In this document: positions 60,682 through 64,000 of the stretch, one piece after another
How positions within the stretch are numbered: the first letter of the stretch is position 1
Layout: every line of letters starts with the position of its first letter
Source of the DNA: Clavelina lepadiformis
Lineage: Eukaryota > Chordata > Ascidiacea > Aplousobranchia > Clavelinidae
DNA length: 64,000 bases
Assembly (NCBI RefSeq): GCF_947623445.1
Contig: NC_135240.1
Span: 21,142,001-21,206,000, forward strand
Direction: 5' to 3'
Position numbers and translations under genes: made by a program
The notes under the pieces: model-generated
What the model was told of the DNA's origin: nothing
What the model saw: the letters and a program-made list of their open reading frames with translations, nothing else
Database searches by the model: none

Positions 60682-63600
60682 GATTCGTTCTTGAGTTCAC
60701 AGCGTTACAGTTACAGGCAATCATTAACATGAACATCACATCATATTCGAACCGGCGATCATAGGCAACCAAACAACATAATTTTTACTGGAATGAGTCA
60801 ACCACTTCAAGAATATTAGTAAAAAGCAAGGAATAATGGACACAGTGCTGGCTAACTTAACACCTTAACAGCAAAATATTGGTCAGGGTGAACGTTGTTT
60901 ACCAGAAATCCATCAACTAAATAAGCACCTAGATAGTCTCTTAAATCTTGAATTCATCTTCCACTTTCGAGTTAAAATTAATCGTCATAAATTTATATAG
61001 TGTTTGACTTACAGTAAAATCTACCTATGTCGCCACCTCAAGTGGAACAGGAAAGTGGCGAATTCGGCAAACCAAACAACACATCAATATGCACAGGTCT
61101 GCATAATTCCAGGACCCAATATTTCTGTGAAAGCTAAACATTCGATGGAGAACGCAAGCTGGTAGCACTTTTTAGATTGCTATACAATAATGTAGTGTTC
61201 ACTTAAACTTACAAATGTAACATCACAGAAATTCGGGACAAACGGTTGCCTTTCTTTTGGCTAAGACTTGTCGGTTATATAGCAATGGATTTTTGGCTCA
61301 CAAATACACATTGTGACGCACAATGCGGTTGTGGTACATCGGCAAGGACGATAGACAGCTAGGCGAAACATCTTTGGTGTAGTCATAGCAGATTAAAGTT
61401 TGCAATGTAATCACGTTGGCTAAGCTTTTAGTATTTTAACTACTTTGTACTTATATGCAAATTATTTCGCTTATGATTAGCAAAAAAGGTTTTAAGGTAA
61501 GTGAAGCAAATAAAGCAAAAAAATTTTAAGGTATCGTAATCGACCAAATGGCCTGGAAAGTAACCAAATTTCGATCCTTATTAAAGGCCTGTGTTTATAA
61601 TCAAAGTTCGTCTGCTAAAGAGCCAGATTGGAAAGTTTGCTGTTTTAGGGGGAGAAATCCCCGCGCAAGAAGTTCGAAGAATAACAAGTATTCCACTTAA
61701 TCGTTCAAAAATGTGTGCACAACTTTCTTTATTTTTCGAAATAAATATGCAGGTTGGATTTTATTATAGTCAGTTGCTTTAGAAGAAATTTCAGACGAGG
61801 TTATATAATTTTGAAACTATAGTGTTTATATAAATGACCCAGGACGAGGTTTAGGAACATAATTCCAAGGAGTCTGTGGAAATTTTAGGTTTATACATGT
61901 AAAGCAGTCCCAGAATTTTCATCCTGCACTCACTTGGCAAACTTTCCAATCTGGCTAAAGTGAAGCCATAACCTAGTGGAAAGCATGGCAAAGGCACCTT
62001 CGAGTTTTTAACATTGGCATTAGCCTTAGCCTAATGAAAGGTTGGATAAATTTGCTCGTTTTCAGCCCGTCTCTTTTATAGCTATACCTAATTATAATAG
62101 GCTTTTTCACTAACTATTTTTGCGTTTTTAGTTTTTTTTTTCACTGACAGCAATATAGCCTACCGTTATGCTATAACCATTTTAACAGACTTTTTGTAGA
62201 AACTGTTAGTTACTTTCGGTTCTTTCTCCCTTTCTAATCTCAGAATCTCGGGGTTGTGTTTTCAATTCGTTGGTTTTGGGTGCTTAAGTAAACCTGGTTT
62301 AAATGAAAAGAGTTCCCAGCATTAATGCATTAGGCCTATCAGAGAGGCTAGACGGCTAGACAGACATCAATAGCCTTGTCGTTTTCACTTTCAGGCTTTT
62401 CTAATATCAAAGTGTCGGCGTTCTCAGGCCAGTCAGCACCATCATCACTATTTCACAAAGGTGGGCTACGAAGTAACAACAATTAATTAAACAATGCAAT
62501 ATAGCTATCCGATTTCTTCGTTTGTGACTTAGTGTGGCGTGCAGCGTGCAGCGTGCAGCGTCAAAAACCAGGTAAATCCAAGATGGAAAAAAATGAAATA
62601 ATTAATTGATACTAACTGAACATTTAGTATGCAAACATTCCCAAAGAAAAATTATTTGCATATAATAATCACCTATATAGTATTTGCATTGAGTGTTTGT
62701 AGGAATTTGCAACAAAATAAAATCTAAATTAAGCAACTTCCCGCAAAACATATTCAAATATTATTGACATAGTCTTATTCTGCTGACATTCTACTCTGTA
62801 AATATGTGAAACTTCCTGATTTAATTTGTACTTTGCGCATGAAAGCGAAGTACAAACCCTTGCTTTTGCAAATGATAACAAATGCTCTGTCGACGTAGCG
62901 GTAAGAACTATGTGATGGCATCTCCAATTTCTTTTACGTTTTGGTGCCACTCTGTCATGATACTGTCAGTTACGCATTAATGCCGAGACTTGCTTTCATT
63001 GACTTATGCGTACTTGCTGTTGCTGGTACATTCTTTCATTCATTGACAACTTTTCTGCTTTTTACTATTTAAACGTGTGAATCAAAACGTTTTGACATTT
63101 GCAATTATTTGGTTTACGTTTTACCAAAGCTTACTAAGAAAGGATTAGAAACTGCGGAAAACTTAAACACGAGTCACGGTTGATTGAGCGCGTTACAGGT
63201 CTCAGCTCTAGGAGTTACTTGCTGGTCGCTGACGACGCTGTGCTGATGATATGTATACAATATAGAATTATATAGAAATTATAGATGGACTTTGTTTCTC
63301 TAAGAGTTTTAGGAATTTCTTAATCAGAATTGATGACAACGTGGGTCGCACAAAATTCCATAAATATCACTAGGTTATACTACCATAATTATCTACGGTA
63401 CATGTTTTATGTCTACATTCTTAAAACTCGCCTAAATAAAAACTGGCATTTAACGTAGGTTATATCGTTGGTTATCAGTCCGAGTAGCTTATCGCAACTA
63501 CAGTCTCGCACTCTAGCAGTTTACTCATGACAATTTCAACTCCTTTTGATCGTCTGTTCATTTTGTAATAGTTCATTTTCCTGCAATCATGCTTGTTAGC

Positions 63601-64000
63601 ATGTTGTGCGAAATATGACGATCAGCTGTTTTTCGCTGCACCCATTTAACCATAACGAGTCTTTCAAGTTGCAAAGCAGATTTAAATTTATCAGGCAAAA
63701 ACAAAAAAATATTTGTATTAATAATAATTCACAAAAAATTAATTTTTCTTTTGTATATTATATTTCCAACTTTGAACAGCTCTTATATCCTTGACTTAAT
63801 GTTATCGTTGGTTGAAAACGGATGTCGTTACAAAGTTACCTATCCTTTCTTAGTAATCTTTGGTTCTTCAGTCGACTGTTTTCTTACTGCACCGTTAGTA
63901 ATATCCAGGTTGGAATTTAAAAGAGAAGAACACGCAACATTACCTTATTTTTTATTATAATATACTATAGCAAGGCCACATTAAGTATCCCGAATTTATA
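60682..64000. other. Upstream of the Tec kinase to window end, no gene seen
   Basis: Tec promoter sequence should be at the left. Frames at 61591-61782, 62729-62950 and 63606-63960 have no recognised family. A perfect 20-bp inverted repeat lies at 61621-61640 and 61937-61956. A short tandem GTGCAGC repeat (three units) lies at about 62537-62560. Confidence 0.5.
61621..61956. repeat. Perfect 20-bp inverted repeat spaced about 296 bp
   Basis: AGCCAGATTGGAAAGTTTGC at 61621-61640 is the exact reverse complement of 61937-61956. This could be a small inverted-repeat transposon remnant of about 336 bp or a foldback. The flanks show no obvious target duplication. Confidence 0.75.

Overview
This is eukaryotic, AT-rich nuclear DNA, gene-dense, with GT/AG introns of about 60 bp to several kb. 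The proteins are animal, and two families (Tec/Btk tyrosine kinase, alpha-arrestins with PPxY tails) are metazoan. Compact genes, many small DNA transposons and short intergenic gaps suggest an invertebrate chordate, most likely an ascidian such as Ciona. The species is inference; the gene families are read from the sequence.

Layout, left to right. (1) 1-4641, minus: N-terminal half of a Patched-domain (sterol-sensing-domain) membrane protein, rebuilt from ten phase-compatible exons and running off the left edge. (2) 7.25-7.71 kb: a retroposon tail; 7.94-8.90 kb: an intron-free, disrupted CRYL1 (lambda-crystallin/hydroxyacyl-CoA dehydrogenase) pseudogene. (3) 9.99-12.56 kb, minus: RCHY1/Pirh2 ubiquitin ligase, five coding exons. 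(4) 13.11-14.35 kb, minus: intronless cyclin L. (5) 14.93-24.27 kb and 31.20-34.97 kb, minus: two tandem alpha-arrestin genes with matching nine-exon structures; an unrecognised small gene lies between them at 25.2-26.05 kb. (6) 35-44.4 kb: mostly repeats plus a decayed THAP-domain gene. (7) 44.50-45.73 kb, plus: intronless EEF1G, followed about 60 bp after its poly(A) signal by SRA1 (46.13-47.05 kb), an operon-like arrangement. (8) 48.25-60.68 kb, minus: a complete 15-exon Tec-family kinase (PH, BTK zinc motif, proline-rich, SH3, SH2, kinase; 812 aa). (9) 60.7-64 kb: no gene seen.

The introns hold a rich set of small elements: at least five hAT-like elements (three with perfect and two with near-perfect 8-bp target duplications, plus a sixth weaker one), related decayed copies, foldback hairpins, LINE/SINE-like tails and a nested TIR element. 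I did not see a CRISPR, a bacterial operon or an obviously new enzymatic system. The most unusual items are the tandem arrestin pair with a shared novel tail, the unidentified gene between them, the EEF1G-SRA1 spacing, and a hairpin at an SRA1 splice acceptor. Functionally the genes are unrelated housekeeping and signalling genes: ubiquitin ligation (RCHY1; arrestin adaptors for NEDD4-type ligases), transcription/splicing (cyclin L, SRA1), translation (EEF1G), tyrosine kinase signalling (Tec) and membrane sterol/Hedgehog-type proteins.
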